This document shows, one piece after another, positions 8,900 through 19,900 of a stretch of DNA of 64,000 nucleotides; position 1 is the first letter of the stretch; every line of letters begins with the position of its first letter. Below the pieces are notes generated by a model, which saw only the letters and a program-made list of their open reading frames with translations, had not been told where the DNA came from and searched no databases. The translations under genes and the position numbers were made by a program. Origin of the DNA: CAZPQK01 sp964588695 (lineage in GTDB: Bacteria > Krumholzibacteriota > Krumholzibacteriia > WVZY01 > JAKEHA01); the NCBI GenBank assembly GCA_964588695.1, contig CAZPQK010000007.1, positions 1 through 64,000 on the forward strand, given 5' to 3'.

Positions 8900-9546
8900 T
8901 CCACCAGCGGAGCCACAAATGGGTTGGTTTGCTTTTCCTGGCCAATAGTGGTCGACGGACCGTGCCCGGGATGAACGACAAGTTCGTCGGGCATGGGCAG
9001 AAACACCTCGCGTAACGTCCGCATCATATCGTTGTGATTACTTCCCGGCAGGTCGGTGCGGCCGATGCTTCCCATAAAAAGAGTATCGCCCGCGACCAAC
9101 TCCGGCCCGCGCTCTCCTTGGAATCGAAAACACAACGAACCCGGCGAATGTCCGGGGGCGTGGATGGCACCTACATCGTTGTCTCCGATGTGAAGGGTCT
9201 CGCCATCGGCAATGTAACCCTGAATGCTAACCTTTTGCGGCGCGTCGAGACCAAACATCGCCGCTTGCGCTGCAAGCATGTCGTAAATCGGAATCTCGGC
9301 CTTATGCATGAAAACAGGAACCCCATCGAGTGCAGAGACTACGGCCGCCAATGCGCTTACATGATCGATGTGCGCGTGGGTAAGGACAACGGCTTTGACC
9401 TTCGCACCCACTTCCTCGATGAGCGCGAGTATGCTGGCAGCGTCGTCGCCGGCATCAAACAAGACGGCGTCTCGAGTTCGAGGGCACCACACCAGCACCA
9501 CGTTGGACTGAAACGGCCCGACAGTTAGAATCGATCGCTTTAGCAT
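8896..9546 (-). CDS. MBL-fold metallo-hydrolase (glyoxalase II-like)
   Basis: A 216-residue metallo-beta-lactamase-fold protein. The metal motif is T-H-A-H-I-D-H, with further ligands in A-P-G-H-S and V-A-G-D-T, and a final V-H-P-G-H. It resembles the short YcbL/hydroxyacylglutathione-hydrolase-like group rather than full GloB, which has a C-terminal substrate domain missing here. The substrate is unknown; thioester hydrolysis is likely. AAAGGAA precedes the ATG. It is divergent from the nuclease gene (63-base gap) and its stop overlaps lipA's stop. Confidence 0.85.
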   Translation of the reverse strand: MLKRSILTVGPFQSNVVLVWCPRTRDAVLFDAGDDAASILALIEEVGAKVKAVVLTHAHIDHVSALAAVVSALDGVPVFMHKAEIPIYDMLAAQAAMFGLDAPQKVSIQGYIADGETLHIGDNDVGAIHAPGHSPGSLCFRFQGERGPELVAGDTLFMGSIGRTDLPGSNHNDMMRTLREVFLPMPDELVVHPGHGPSTTIGQEKQTNPFVAPLVD

Positions 9547-9609
9547 TGGGTTCCTTTCGACCCGATCATCTTACTCCACCCAAAGCCATTTCCCTGCTAT
9601 CTTTTGCCA

Positions 9610-10566
9610 ATGCGCGAACCCCTAAAGAATGAGTTTTCCTGGTCCGTCTCTCGCGACAATACCTTTCGTGACTGCCCGCGCAAGTATTGGTTCAACTACT
9701 ACGGATACTGGAGTGGCTGGGAACCGGACGCCGACAAGCGCACCCGCCAGATCTACGTTCTTAAACAACTACAGAACCGCCACACCTGGGTAGGTGACGT
9801 TGTTCACGAATGCATTCGACATTCGCTGCTTAACGTCTCCCGTGGCATCCCCGTGCTGCCGGTCGACGAAATTCTGGAACTTACCCGCAACCGCATGCGT
9901 GCCGACTTTCGTTCGTCGCGAGCGGGAGGGTACCACAACAATCCCAAATCCTGCGGGTTGTTTGAGCACGAATACGACATCGAGATTTCCAACGAAGAGT
10001 GGCAATCGCGAGCCGCCCAGGTCGACCACTGTTTACGAAATTTCTATGCGTCCGAGGCTTGGGAGCAACTACGGCAATTGCCGCCCGATCGATTCCTGGA
10101 AATTGAAAACTTTTCCGAGTTCCGGCTTGACGACAAGAAGATTGTGATCAAATTGGACTGCTGTGTGCGCGGTGACGACCGTATCGAAGTGTGGGATTGG
10201 AAGACCGGGCGCGGAGAACCTGCGGAGCATCGCCTGCAACTGGCCTGCTATGCCTTCTATGCGTCGTACCGTTACGGCGTGCCCATCACCCACGTGGACA
10301 TGAAACGCTTCGAACTATTTCACAACCGGGTCGAAGAGGACGTGATCGGCGAGCGCGCGGCCGAGGAATTGCTAAGCTACTTACGGGGTAGCATCAAAGA
10401 CATGCAGGCACTCCTGGTTGACCCGGCGAACAATCGGGCGCAAGAGGATGACTTCGCAAAGGTGGCCCGCCGCGACGTGTGTTACTTCTGCAACTTCCTG
10501 AGAGTCTGTGCCCCCGACCTCGGGGGGCCAGGCCGAATTGAGCCCCGGGAGCGTCCGGACGAGTAA
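9610..10566 (+). CDS. PD-(D/E)XK nuclease family protein with Cas4/AddB-like cysteines
   Basis: A 318-residue protein. The catalytic core is I-K-L-D followed by V-W-D-W-K-T-G (about residues 178-198), then a Q-L-x-x-Y-A motif-IV-like segment, as in RecB/Cas4-type PDDEXK_1 nucleases. C22 (R-D-C-P-R-K-Y) plus C291, C294 and C300 (C-x2-C-x5-C) match the split Fe-S cluster ligands of AddB and Cas4. The frame is open from a TTG at 9604, but ATG 9610 is preferred. No Shine-Dalgarno is visible; an extended -10 (TGCTATCTT, 9595-9603) ends six bases before ATG 9610, so a leaderless mRNA is possible. No helicase or CRISPR gene is adjacent. Role unknown, presumably DNA processing or repair. Confidence 0.8.
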   Translation: MREPLKNEFSWSVSRDNTFRDCPRKYWFNYYGYWSGWEPDADKRTRQIYVLKQLQNRHTWVGDVVHECIRHSLLNVSRGIPVLPVDEILELTRNRMRADFRSSRAGGYHNNPKSCGLFEHEYDIEISNEEWQSRAAQVDHCLRNFYASEAWEQLRQLPPDRFLEIENFSEFRLDDKKIVIKLDCCVRGDDRIEVWDWKTGRGEPAEHRLQLACYAFYASYRYGVPITHVDMKRFELFHNRVEEDVIGERAAEELLSYLRGSIKDMQALLVDPANNRAQEDDFAKVARRDVCYFCNFLRVCAPDLGGPGRIEPRERPDE

Positions 10567-10646
10567 CCTGGCCAGAGTGCCCTCGCCACCTCGCGTAAAG
10601 AGTTGTTTATAAACAAAATAGCCGAGTGGGGGCGCGTGCAGCGTCC

Positions 10647-10675
10647 TTGTGCGGAACCCGAATTTGTTGTATATA
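10647..10675 (+). promoter_or_regulatory. Sigma70-type promoter for citrate synthase
   Basis: TTGTGC at 10647-10652, a 17-base spacer and TATATA at 10670-10675. It is followed after about 34 bases by AAGGAG and the ATG at 10716. The surroundings are A+T-rich compared with the flanking genes. Confidence 0.55.
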
Positions 10676-10715
10676 TTAAGTGGTACAAAACAGTTACGGA
10701 AAATAAGGAGCATCA

Positions 10716-11864
10716 ATGATCGAATATGTCCCCGGCTTAGCAAAAGTACCCGCCGCGGAATCCGCAATTAGCTTTATCAACGGCGAAGAAGGCATCCTCG
10801 AATACCGCGGTATTCGCATTGAGGAACTTGCTGCGCACAGCACCTTCGAAGAAACCTGCTTTCTGTTGCTGCGGGGACACCTACCCACGCAGGACGAACT
10901 TGATACGTTTACCTCGAAGATTCGCGCGGCGCGTCCAATTTCCGACGAGCTTAAGCGCACGATCGAGAGCTATCCCAAGAACGCCCACCCGATGCAGGCA
11001 CTGCAGGCCACCGTCGCCGCACTCGGAAACTTCTGGGAGAAAGGCGCGGTTGCCGACGCCGAAGAGCGCGAGCATCAAGCGATTGAACTGATTGGTAAGT
11101 TCCCCACGATGGTTGCAGCAGCGCATCGCGCGCGGCAGGGCCTCCCGATCATCGAACCCGACCTGTCGTTGAGCCGTTCTTCTGACTTCTTGCGAATGCT
11201 GACTGGCGACAAGCCGGACGCTTTTGCCGCCCACGTAATGAACGTGAGCCTTATCTTGCACGCCGACCACACCATGAACGCCTCAACCTTCGCTACTCGC
11301 GTTGTGGCGTCAACCGAGTCGGAGGCGGCCGCCGCCGTAGCCGCTGCGGTCGGCAGCTTATCGGGCCCATTGCACGGCGGTGCCAACGAGCGCGTGCTGG
11401 TTATGCTCGAAGAGATTGGCTCGCCCGAAGCGGTTGCCGATTGGTTCGAAGCCAAGACGGGTAAAAAGGAAAAGATCATGGGCCTGGGTCACCGCGTGTA
11501 CAAGACCAAGGATCCACGGGCAACCATTCTGCAGGGTTTGAACGCTCAGTTGTTCGAGAAGCTGGGACGATCGCCGCTTTACGATATCGCAGTCGAACTG
11601 GAGCGCATCGCCGCCGACAAACTTGGCTCGCGAGGAATCTGGCCGAATGTGGATTTCTACTCAGGTATCGTCTACAACAAACTCAGTATTCCGACCGACA
11701 TCTTCACCCCCATTTTCGCGATTTCGCGGATCGGCGGCTGGATGGCCCACTGGCTCGAGCAAATGTCGGACAACCGGCTTTTCCGCCCGGCGCAAGTGTA
11801 CGAAGGAAAGCGCGAGCAACCGTACGTCCCGATGGAGGAACGGAACGGCGTCCACACTTCGTAA
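10716..11864 (+). CDS. Citrate synthase, short (type I/CitZ-like) form
   Basis: A 382-residue protein condensing acetyl-CoA and oxaloacetate. It begins with the family's short N terminus (G-L-A-K-V-P-A-A-E-S). The catalytic residues lie in G-P-L-H-G-G-A-N-E, M-G-L-G-H-R-V-Y-K-T-K-D-P-R-A and N-V-D-F-Y-S-G. The length and motifs are those of CitZ, archaeal and 2-methylcitrate-synthase-like enzymes, so a 2-methylcitrate role is possible, though no prpB or prpD is nearby. Own promoter and terminator, hence probably monocistronic. A second, dissimilar citrate synthase lies at 15640-16911. Confidence 0.9.
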   Translation: MIEYVPGLAKVPAAESAISFINGEEGILEYRGIRIEELAAHSTFEETCFLLLRGHLPTQDELDTFTSKIRAARPISDELKRTIESYPKNAHPMQALQATVAALGNFWEKGAVADAEEREHQAIELIGKFPTMVAAAHRARQGLPIIEPDLSLSRSSDFLRMLTGDKPDAFAAHVMNVSLILHADHTMNASTFATRVVASTESEAAAAVAAAVGSLSGPLHGGANERVLVMLEEIGSPEAVADWFEAKTGKKEKIMGLGHRVYKTKDPRATILQGLNAQLFEKLGRSPLYDIAVELERIAADKLGSRGIWPNVDFYSGIVYNKLSIPTDIFTPIFAISRIGGWMAHWLEQMSDNRLFRPAQVYEGKREQPYVPMEERNGVHTS

Positions 11865-11888
11865 GGTTTTCGATTGTAGGTTCTTCTG

Positions 11889-11925
11889 GAGCCGGTCCGC
11901 ATTGCGGATCGGCTCTTTTCTTTTT
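11889..11925 (+). terminator. Rho-independent terminator after citrate synthase
   Basis: GAGCCGGTCCGC at 11889-11900 pairs with GCGGATCGGCTC at 11904-11915 (12 bp, one G-T pair, 3-base loop), followed by a T-rich run interrupted by one C. Confidence 0.85.
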
Positions 11926-12180
11926 GGTGGCCGGGGATACTTGCCCCTCGGTCATGGTCGCGTGTAAACCCCCTATCCTGTGTGGGCTCCCCCTGTCTGG
12001 TTGGGGTAAATCCCCCGAAGCTGGCCTTTCAACAACCGCCTGGGTTGCCCGTGGGGACCGGCCGCCATCCCTGCAAGCTATTATAAAAGATATAGATAGG
12101 TCGTCGAGAAGCCTCTAACCGCACCCCCGAATGCAAGCTGGCCGATTTTTTGCCATCTAGAAAGCAGAGTTCATCAATCC

Positions 12181-12230
12181 ACAGCGTTCAGCTGCATCCA
12201 ACAGCCCGCACATCACAGCGTCAGCTGCAT
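12181..12230 (+). repeat. Direct repeat pair upstream of malate synthase
   Basis: ACAGCGTTCAGCTGCAT at 12181-12197 recurs as ACAGCGTCAGCTGCAT at 12215-12230. The copies differ by one T and start 34 bases apart. Each contains the palindrome CAGCTG. The pair ends 29 bases before the aceB start. It could be a duplicated operator or an element in the 5' leader. Confidence 0.6.
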
Positions 12231-12259
12231 GTGAGATTAAACAGCCAGGAGGCGGACTC

Positions 12260-13876
<1,617 letters not shown>

Positions 13877-13935
13877 AACTTACAACCCATATCAGCTCAA
13901 TCGCACAACAACCGCCCGCACCTAAGGACAGCAGC

Positions 13936-15210
13936 ATGGAAGACCGGTCGTTTGCCGAAGACAAAAAATTGGAATGGACCACATCGTCGCGCTGGCGAGG
14001 CATTACTCGCCCGTACACCGCCGAAGATGTAGCCAAGCTTCGTGGTTCCTACCACATCGAATATTCGCTCGCGCGCATGGGCGCCGAGAAGCTTTGGCAT
14101 TTGCTTAACCAAGAAGACTATGTGCACGCGTTGAGCGCCGTGACGGGCAATCAGGCGATTCAACATGTTCGCGCCGGCCTCAAAGCGATCTACATAAGCG
14201 GTTGGCAGGTTGCGGCCGATGCGAACAGCGCGTGCACTAGCTATCCCGACCAGTCACTGTACCCAGCGGACAGCGTTCCCACGCACATTCGGCGGATCAA
14301 CAACGCACTTCTGCGTGCCGACCAGATCCACCATGTGCGTGGCGACGACAGCGTCGACTGGCTGGCCCCAATTGTGGCCGACGCCGAAGCCGGGTTTGGC
14401 GGAACGCTGCACGCGTTCGAGCTAATGAAGGCGATGATTCGCGAAGGCGCCGCCGGCGTTCACTTCGAAGACCAATTGGCCTCGGTTAAGAAGTGCGGAC
14501 ACCTGGGCGGCAAGGTACTGGTGCCGACTCAGGAATTCGTCACCAAGCTAATCTCGGCTCGTTTGGCCGCCGACGTCATGGGCGTCGACACCATTCTCAT
14601 CGCCCGCACGGACGCAGACAGCGCCGGACTGATTACCAGCGATGTCGATCCTTACGACCACGAGTTCATTACTGGCGAACGTACCCACGAAGGCTTCTTC
14701 CGGGTTCGGTGTGGGTTGGAGCAGGCGATTTCACGCGGCCTTGCGTACGCTCCTTACGCCGACCTCATTTGGTTTGAGACCTCTAAGCCGAATCTGGAGG
14801 AAGCCCGTGCGTTCGCCGAGGCGATTCACGCCAAGTTCCCCGGCAAAATGTTGTCGTACAACTGTTCGCCGTCCTTCAACTGGAAAGCAAACCTCGACGA
14901 CGCCACCATCGCCACTTTCCAGCAGCAGCTGGGCGCGATGGGTTACAAATTCCAGTTTGTAACGTTGTCGGGATTTCACTCGCTCAACATGGCGATGTTC
15001 AACCTGGCGCAAGGCTATCGCGACCGTGGAATGGCTGCCTATTCGGAACTTCAGCAAGAAGAATTCGGTGCGGAGTCCGAAGGCTACGAAGCCATTCGCC
15101 ACCAGGAATTCGCAGGAACCGGCTACTTTGACGCGATCAATGACATCGCGACCGGTGGGTTGACCTCCACGCTCGGAATGGCCGGCTCAACCGAGGAAGA
15201 GCAATTCTAG
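13936..15210 (+). CDS. aceA: Isocitrate lyase
   Basis: A 424-residue enzyme splitting isocitrate into glyoxylate and succinate. The catalytic loop K-K-C-G-H-L-G-G-K-V-L is intact. Other landmarks are S-G-W-Q-V-A-A-D-A-N, A-D-A-E-A-G-F-G-G, N-C-S-P-S-F-N-W and the phosphate-binding E-D-Q. The frame stays open upstream into aceB, but the start is set at ATG 13936 because TAAGGA (13923-13928) precedes it and the protein then begins where the family does. Co-transcribed with aceB, with an intrinsic terminator 20 bases after the stop. Confidence 0.95.
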   Translation: MEDRSFAEDKKLEWTTSSRWRGITRPYTAEDVAKLRGSYHIEYSLARMGAEKLWHLLNQEDYVHALSAVTGNQAIQHVRAGLKAIYISGWQVAADANSACTSYPDQSLYPADSVPTHIRRINNALLRADQIHHVRGDDSVDWLAPIVADAEAGFGGTLHAFELMKAMIREGAAGVHFEDQLASVKKCGHLGGKVLVPTQEFVTKLISARLAADVMGVDTILIARTDADSAGLITSDVDPYDHEFITGERTHEGFFRVRCGLEQAISRGLAYAPYADLIWFETSKPNLEEARAFAEAIHAKFPGKMLSYNCSPSFNWKANLDDATIATFQQQLGAMGYKFQFVTLSGFHSLNMAMFNLAQGYRDRGMAAYSELQQEEFGAESEGYEAIRHQEFAGTGYFDAINDIATGGLTSTLGMAGSTEEEQF

Positions 15211-15230
15211 CCCGTTGCTCTCCTCGCCTA

Positions 15231-15265
15231 CGGCGCCCCTTCCTCCCCGGGGGCGCCGTTTTTTT
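15231..15265 (+). terminator. Rho-independent terminator after aceA
   Basis: CGGCGCCCC at 15231-15239 pairs with GGGGCGCCG at 15250-15258, followed by seven T. The stop codon of the opposing DUF427 gene lies inside the T run. Confidence 0.9.
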
Positions 15266-15548
15266 ATGCCTCCACCTGCACACCTTTCCAAAAGGCGATG
15301 TGATCACGAATGTTGGCTGCGGCTTCTTTTGGATCTGGGTAGTACCAGGCGGAGTCGGTATTTACCTCTCCACCGACTTCTATGTGATAGTAGCTAGCCG
15401 TGCCCTTCCACGGGCAGACCGTCGTCGTGGAGCTTTCCTTAAAATACTCCCGATGAATCGTGTCCGGCGGAAAGTAGTGATTTCCTTCCACCACTTCGGT
15501 GTGATCACTCTCCGCGATTACGGTACCGTTCCACACAGCCTTTGCCAT
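15264..15548 (-). CDS. DUF427 domain protein
   Basis: A 94-residue small beta-rich protein. It shows the DUF427 pattern: A-x-W-N-G-x-V-I-A-E-S near the N terminus, then E-G-N-x-Y-F-P, C-P-W-K-G-x-A-S-Y-Y and A-W-Y-Y-P-x-P near the C terminus. The family's biochemical role is not established. The frame runs upstream to 15590, but the ATG at 15548 follows AAAGAGGT and gives the normal family length. It is convergent with aceA and divergent from the second citrate synthase. Confidence 0.88.
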   Translation of the reverse strand: MAKAVWNGTVIAESDHTEVVEGNHYFPPDTIHREYFKESSTTTVCPWKGTASYYHIEVGGEVNTDSAWYYPDPKEAAANIRDHIAFWKGVQVEA

Positions 15549-15580
15549 CGCTACCTCTTTTCTGACAGATCGCGACGCGC

Positions 15581-15609
15581 TTGTCGCCAAACGCGACGCC
15601 GCTTATACT
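15581..15609 (+). promoter_or_regulatory. Sigma70-type promoter for the second citrate synthase
   Basis: TTGTCG at 15581-15586, exactly 17 bases, then TATACT at 15604-15609, about 30 bases before the ATG at 15640. Confidence 0.6.
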
Positions 15610-15639
15610 CCTGAGAAACTTCAACCCAGGATCCGACTC

Positions 15640-16911
15640 ATGAGCGTATTTCACAGAAACTTCGAAGCCACTGTGCCCGACATCCGTGCCCAGCGGCAAT
15701 CTATTCTTGAAAAATACGGTGATCGGGTCGTTTCGCAAGTCACTACGGCGCAAGTTTATGGCGGGCTGCGTGGCGTAAACGGGCTGGTTTGCGATACCTC
15801 GGTTGTGGATCCGCAGGACGGTCTGAAAATTCGAGGCATCCCGGTTCTCGAACTGGTCACCCGGTCCCCGGAAGACGTTTTCTTTTTGTTGTTGATTGGT
15901 CGCCTGCCAACTGACGAGGAATCACAAGAGGCGCGGGCCACTCTCGCCGCCCAGGCCCCTGTTCCCGACGATATCTGGGAATTCCTGCGGGCGAGCCCAT
16001 CCGACACCCACCCTATGGCGATGCTGTCTGCAGGCGTGACCGTGATGGATCGCGAATCGCGGCTGCGGGAGGCTTTTGCCTCCGGTGCTAGCCGTGACGA
16101 TTACTGGCGATTTACCCTCGACGACGGTCTGCGACTTCTGTCGGCGCTTCCTCAGATCGCCGCCGGCATCTATCGGCTGCGGTACGGGCACGGCGATCCT
16201 ATAACACCCGATCCGAACCTGGACTGGGCCGGAAACTTCGGCCGCATGCTTGCAATCTCCGACGAGGCCTTTGCACCAGCGATGCGCATGGCTTCGATTC
16301 TGCAAAGTGATCACGAAGGCGGCAACGTGTGTGCCTTCGCGTGTCATACCGTAGGGTCGGTACTTTCCAACTGTTACCTGGCCGTGGCTGCCGGCTTCAA
16401 CGGACTTGCCGGCCCCCTGCACGGGCTGGCTAGCCAGATGTCAACTCGCTGGGTTCTGGATGGCATCGACCGCTACGGTGGCGCGTTGACCGCCGACCAG
16501 GTGCGCGAATACACGTGGGAAACGCTTAACGCTCGCCGCGTGGTCCCCGGTTACGGACACGCGGTGCTTCGTGGTCTCGATCCCCGCTTTACCGCGGTTA
16601 TCGAACTTGGTCGCCACTCGTTCCCCGACGACCCGGTGTTTGCGACAGTCGACGTAATGTCACAAGTGATACCCGAAGTTTTAAAGGAACACGGCAAAGC
16701 GAAGAATCCATACCCCAACGTGGACGCGGGAATGGGTGCCCTTTGGTACCATTTCGGAATCCGTGAACTGGAGTACTACACCGTTCCGTTCGCGATTTCT
16801 TTGGCAATCGGCATGGTGGCGCAATTGGTAATCAACCGCGCACTGGGTACACCCATCACTCGTCCGCGCAGCGTAACTGCGGAATGGCTCGAGACCCAAA
16901 CCAACGACTGA
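15640..16911 (+). CDS. Citrate synthase, mitochondrial-like long form
   Basis: A 423-residue protein of the eukaryotic/mitochondrial citrate synthase branch, distinct from the short enzyme 4 kb upstream. Signs are Y-G-G-L-R-G-V-N-G-L, the S-D-H-E-G-G-N-V block, catalytic G-P-L-H-G-L-A, P-G-Y-G-H-A-V-L-R and N-V-D-A-G-M-G, and an aromatic C-terminal segment with Y-Y-T-V-P-F. Most homologues have N-V-D-A-H-S-G, so G-M replaces H-S; the aspartate is kept. Own promoter. Its TGA abuts the stop codon of the opposing giant gene with no spacer and no terminator. Which of the two synthases feeds the TCA cycle cannot be told from sequence. Confidence 0.9.
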   Translation: MSVFHRNFEATVPDIRAQRQSILEKYGDRVVSQVTTAQVYGGLRGVNGLVCDTSVVDPQDGLKIRGIPVLELVTRSPEDVFFLLLIGRLPTDEESQEARATLAAQAPVPDDIWEFLRASPSDTHPMAMLSAGVTVMDRESRLREAFASGASRDDYWRFTLDDGLRLLSALPQIAAGIYRLRYGHGDPITPDPNLDWAGNFGRMLAISDEAFAPAMRMASILQSDHEGGNVCAFACHTVGSVLSNCYLAVAAGFNGLAGPLHGLASQMSTRWVLDGIDRYGGALTADQVREYTWETLNARRVVPGYGHAVLRGLDPRFTAVIELGRHSFPDDPVFATVDVMSQVIPEVLKEHGKAKNPYPNVDAGMGALWYHFGIRELEYYTVPFAISLAIGMVAQLVINRALGTPITRPRSVTAEWLETQTND

Positions 16912-19900
16912 TTATTTTAACAAAGTTAGTTTTTGCGTCGAACTGACATCGCCCACAGCTAGTTTAACCAGATAGACACCCGAACTTGCCGGACGCCCGA
17001 AACGATTGCGTCCGTCCCACATCGCTTCATGGCGACCGGCTGGCAACTGCGCGTCAAGCAACGTTTTTATTCTGCGACCTTTCGAATCGTAAATTGTCAT
17101 GATCACGCGAGATCGTCTGCTGACGTAAATTGGGATTGTCGTCACCGGGTTAAACGGATTCGGATAGGCGGGAAGTAAGACTGCGTCCGGAGTGCTCGCG
17201 GGAACAACCGGCGTCGCCAGGAAGAACACCGCTGGAATGCTTTCGTTCATGTTCCCGTCGACTGCTCGCAGCTTGTAGTATTGCGGCGTCAACGGCGCTC
17301 CCATGTCTTTCCATTCGGTAGTAAATGTCTGATGCACAAGGAATGTATCGGTGGGAACAAAACCCGGGTGGGTTCCCCGATAGACTTTGTAATACAGAAA
17401 GTCCGGTTCGACGTTCGCGTCCCAGTTTAGCCAATTCCCCTGGCCCGCCCGATACTCAACCACAAAGGACGTGGGCGCAGCCGGCGGAATCAGGTCGGTC
17501 GAATTATCTAACGAATATCCACTGTCGGGTGCGCTTACAAAGAACACACCGGGCGTCGTCGTGTTAGCGACCGCAACAAACACCGTATAGTCAAACACGC
17601 TGCTTGAATCCTGAAGCGTCGGGGCTATAGTCAGATACTCGTCTTGCTGGAGCGACGGAACAAATCCGACAATTTCCCACACTCCCGGTGGAAACGAATC
17701 GCCTACTTCCAGACCGCCGGAAGTCACTACACCGCGCGCCAGGTAACGATCATCAAGTCGCCGTAGCTCCACCCTCTCCCCAAGGTCCGGGACGTTGGGC
17801 GGAAGCTCTGCGAGTGCTATCGGTTCGGCCAGATCAAACACCGCCGTCGAGATTCGCCGATGGATGGTGTAGTTGACGATTGGAAACGTCACTTCGGTGG
17901 CAACATCATAGCCGGAACGCGAAAGTGAGAGGCGAACAAAACCACCGTTGTCACTGGGCACATCCACAGTAGATTCGATAATCGCCGATTCGCCAAGCCA
18001 GCTCAGTGTAAGCTGTGAAACCGCTGGTCCGACGCCAGCCTGCGCCAACGAATGGGTTGTACGCCAACGCAGCTCATCGCCCGCCTGACCCAGTCGATAG
18101 AACTGATTGTCAGCAGGAACCACACTCCACTGCGAACCACCATCGACGCTTACGTCAAAAACAACACCAGCGGTTGTGTCTGCTCCAATCCTAACGCTCA
18201 CCACATCGTCGAATGACGCGTTTATGTTTAGTGACTGCACGCGGTTGTTAACCCGGTCGCGACGATTATTGATGACCTGTGCAATACGCAGCCCGTCGTC
18301 GCCGACGAATGCATATTGCCCATCCATCGCAAGCGACCGACCGTTTGCCGCCAGCGCTTGCCGACCAACTTCGGCGATCGCGGTTGGGTCGCTGGTGTCG
18401 AGTACAACCAGTGTGTTCGCGTCTTCAAGGACGGCCACGACGTTGTCCCACGCGGCCAGCGCGACCCCTGCGGTCAGGCCCAGGTAGGCACCGAGCAATG
18501 AAACCGTTCCGTTCGCAGCTACTTCCTGAACCCCGACTGTGCCGTTCGTCGTCAACAGCACAATGCGGTTGCCGGACACGGCGGCATCGGCATAGGTGCC
18601 CGTGATACCTCCGGAACTCAATGGCGCATATCCCGACAAGTCACCCACATCAAACGTTACCACGCGGGTCGCTGCTCCCGACTGGCCAACAGCCGCTCCG
18701 ACGCGCCCAAACACCATAACCTTACGTTCGTCTCCACCGGTCGCCCACGACGCAACACCGCTGGGTATTCCAGGATTGGTCACGTCGACAACCCGAACAC
18801 CGCTGTTACCGTCGGCAACCAGCGCGGTATCGGCAACGACAACAACGTCGAACGCAGTTCCCGGTGTACCTTCACTTCCCACCAACGCAGGTGCGTCAGG
18901 ATTGGCAATGTCCACCACTCGCAGTCCTCCGCCGCCGTCGGCAACATACGCAAGATCGCCGCGAACGTGGACACCGTATGCATAACCGGGTGTGTTGTGC
19001 GCGCCGCGCGTGAACGCATCGTTAGGATCGGCAACGTCCACTATCACCATTCCGTCCAACCCGGCCGCCGTGTAAGCGTAGCGACCAACCACAGAAATCG
19101 CCTGTGGATCCGGGGGGCCATTGGCAAGGTCACCTAAGAGCGGACTGATGGGCTCGCCGATGGTGCGAACAAACAAGCCGCCCGCGCCGCCGGCGACAAA
19201 AAGATGGTTCCCCCATCCGCCAACGCGGTAAGCCCGCCCCGAGATGGCGTGGGTATCGACAAGGTTCAACTGGTTTTGGATCGATGCGTCCAGCGAGACC
19301 ACACCGGTGTTTCCGTCACCCGTGTAAAGCATCCGCCCCGCCCAATAAACGCCGGTGGCGAGATCCGGGGTGTCGTAGGCGGCCCACAGCGTCGGAGCTA
19401 GCGGCGACGACACATCGACAACGGAAACCCCGTCTCCTCCGGTCGCAACCGCAAGCAAGTTCCCGTTAAGTGCTACGTCCTGCGCGAACCCCGGCGTCGC
19501 GAACCCGGCAACAACCGACATCGCCTGTGGATCGGTAACGTCGACGACGGCCACTCCCGACGCCCCGTCCGCGACGAACGCGAAATCGCCGTCAACCACC
19601 GTCGCAAGTGTTAACCCCGGCGTCGCTACCGCTCCCAACCTGCCGGGAGCGCCAATGTCGCCAACGGCAAACACGATTAAACTGTCTTGCGCGGCAACCC
19701 AAGCGTAGCGACCGTCAAAATACACTTCCCGGGCTATGCTCCCGGTGGCGGCCGTTCCCAGCGACACGATTGTGGGCCCCGACACATCGACGACTTCTAT
19801 TCCTGCCGCGCCACGTGCCAGCACCGCACGACCGTGACGCGCATCAATTCCCAGAGCAGACGCGCCATAGCCGTCGACAAACACAAGATTGGTAGGATCG

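Larger units (their letters stand above)
11865..12259 (+). other. Long intergenic region before malate synthase
   Basis: Of 395 bases, the first 60 hold the citrate synthase terminator. The middle is G+C-rich with no coding frame I trust. An A+T-rich patch (TATTATAAAAGATATAG, about 12079-12097) could hold a -10 element, but no good -35 is seen. The last 80 bases contain a near-perfect direct repeat described separately, then GGAGG before the GTG start of malate synthase. The size and repeats suggest a regulated promoter region. Confidence 0.5.
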
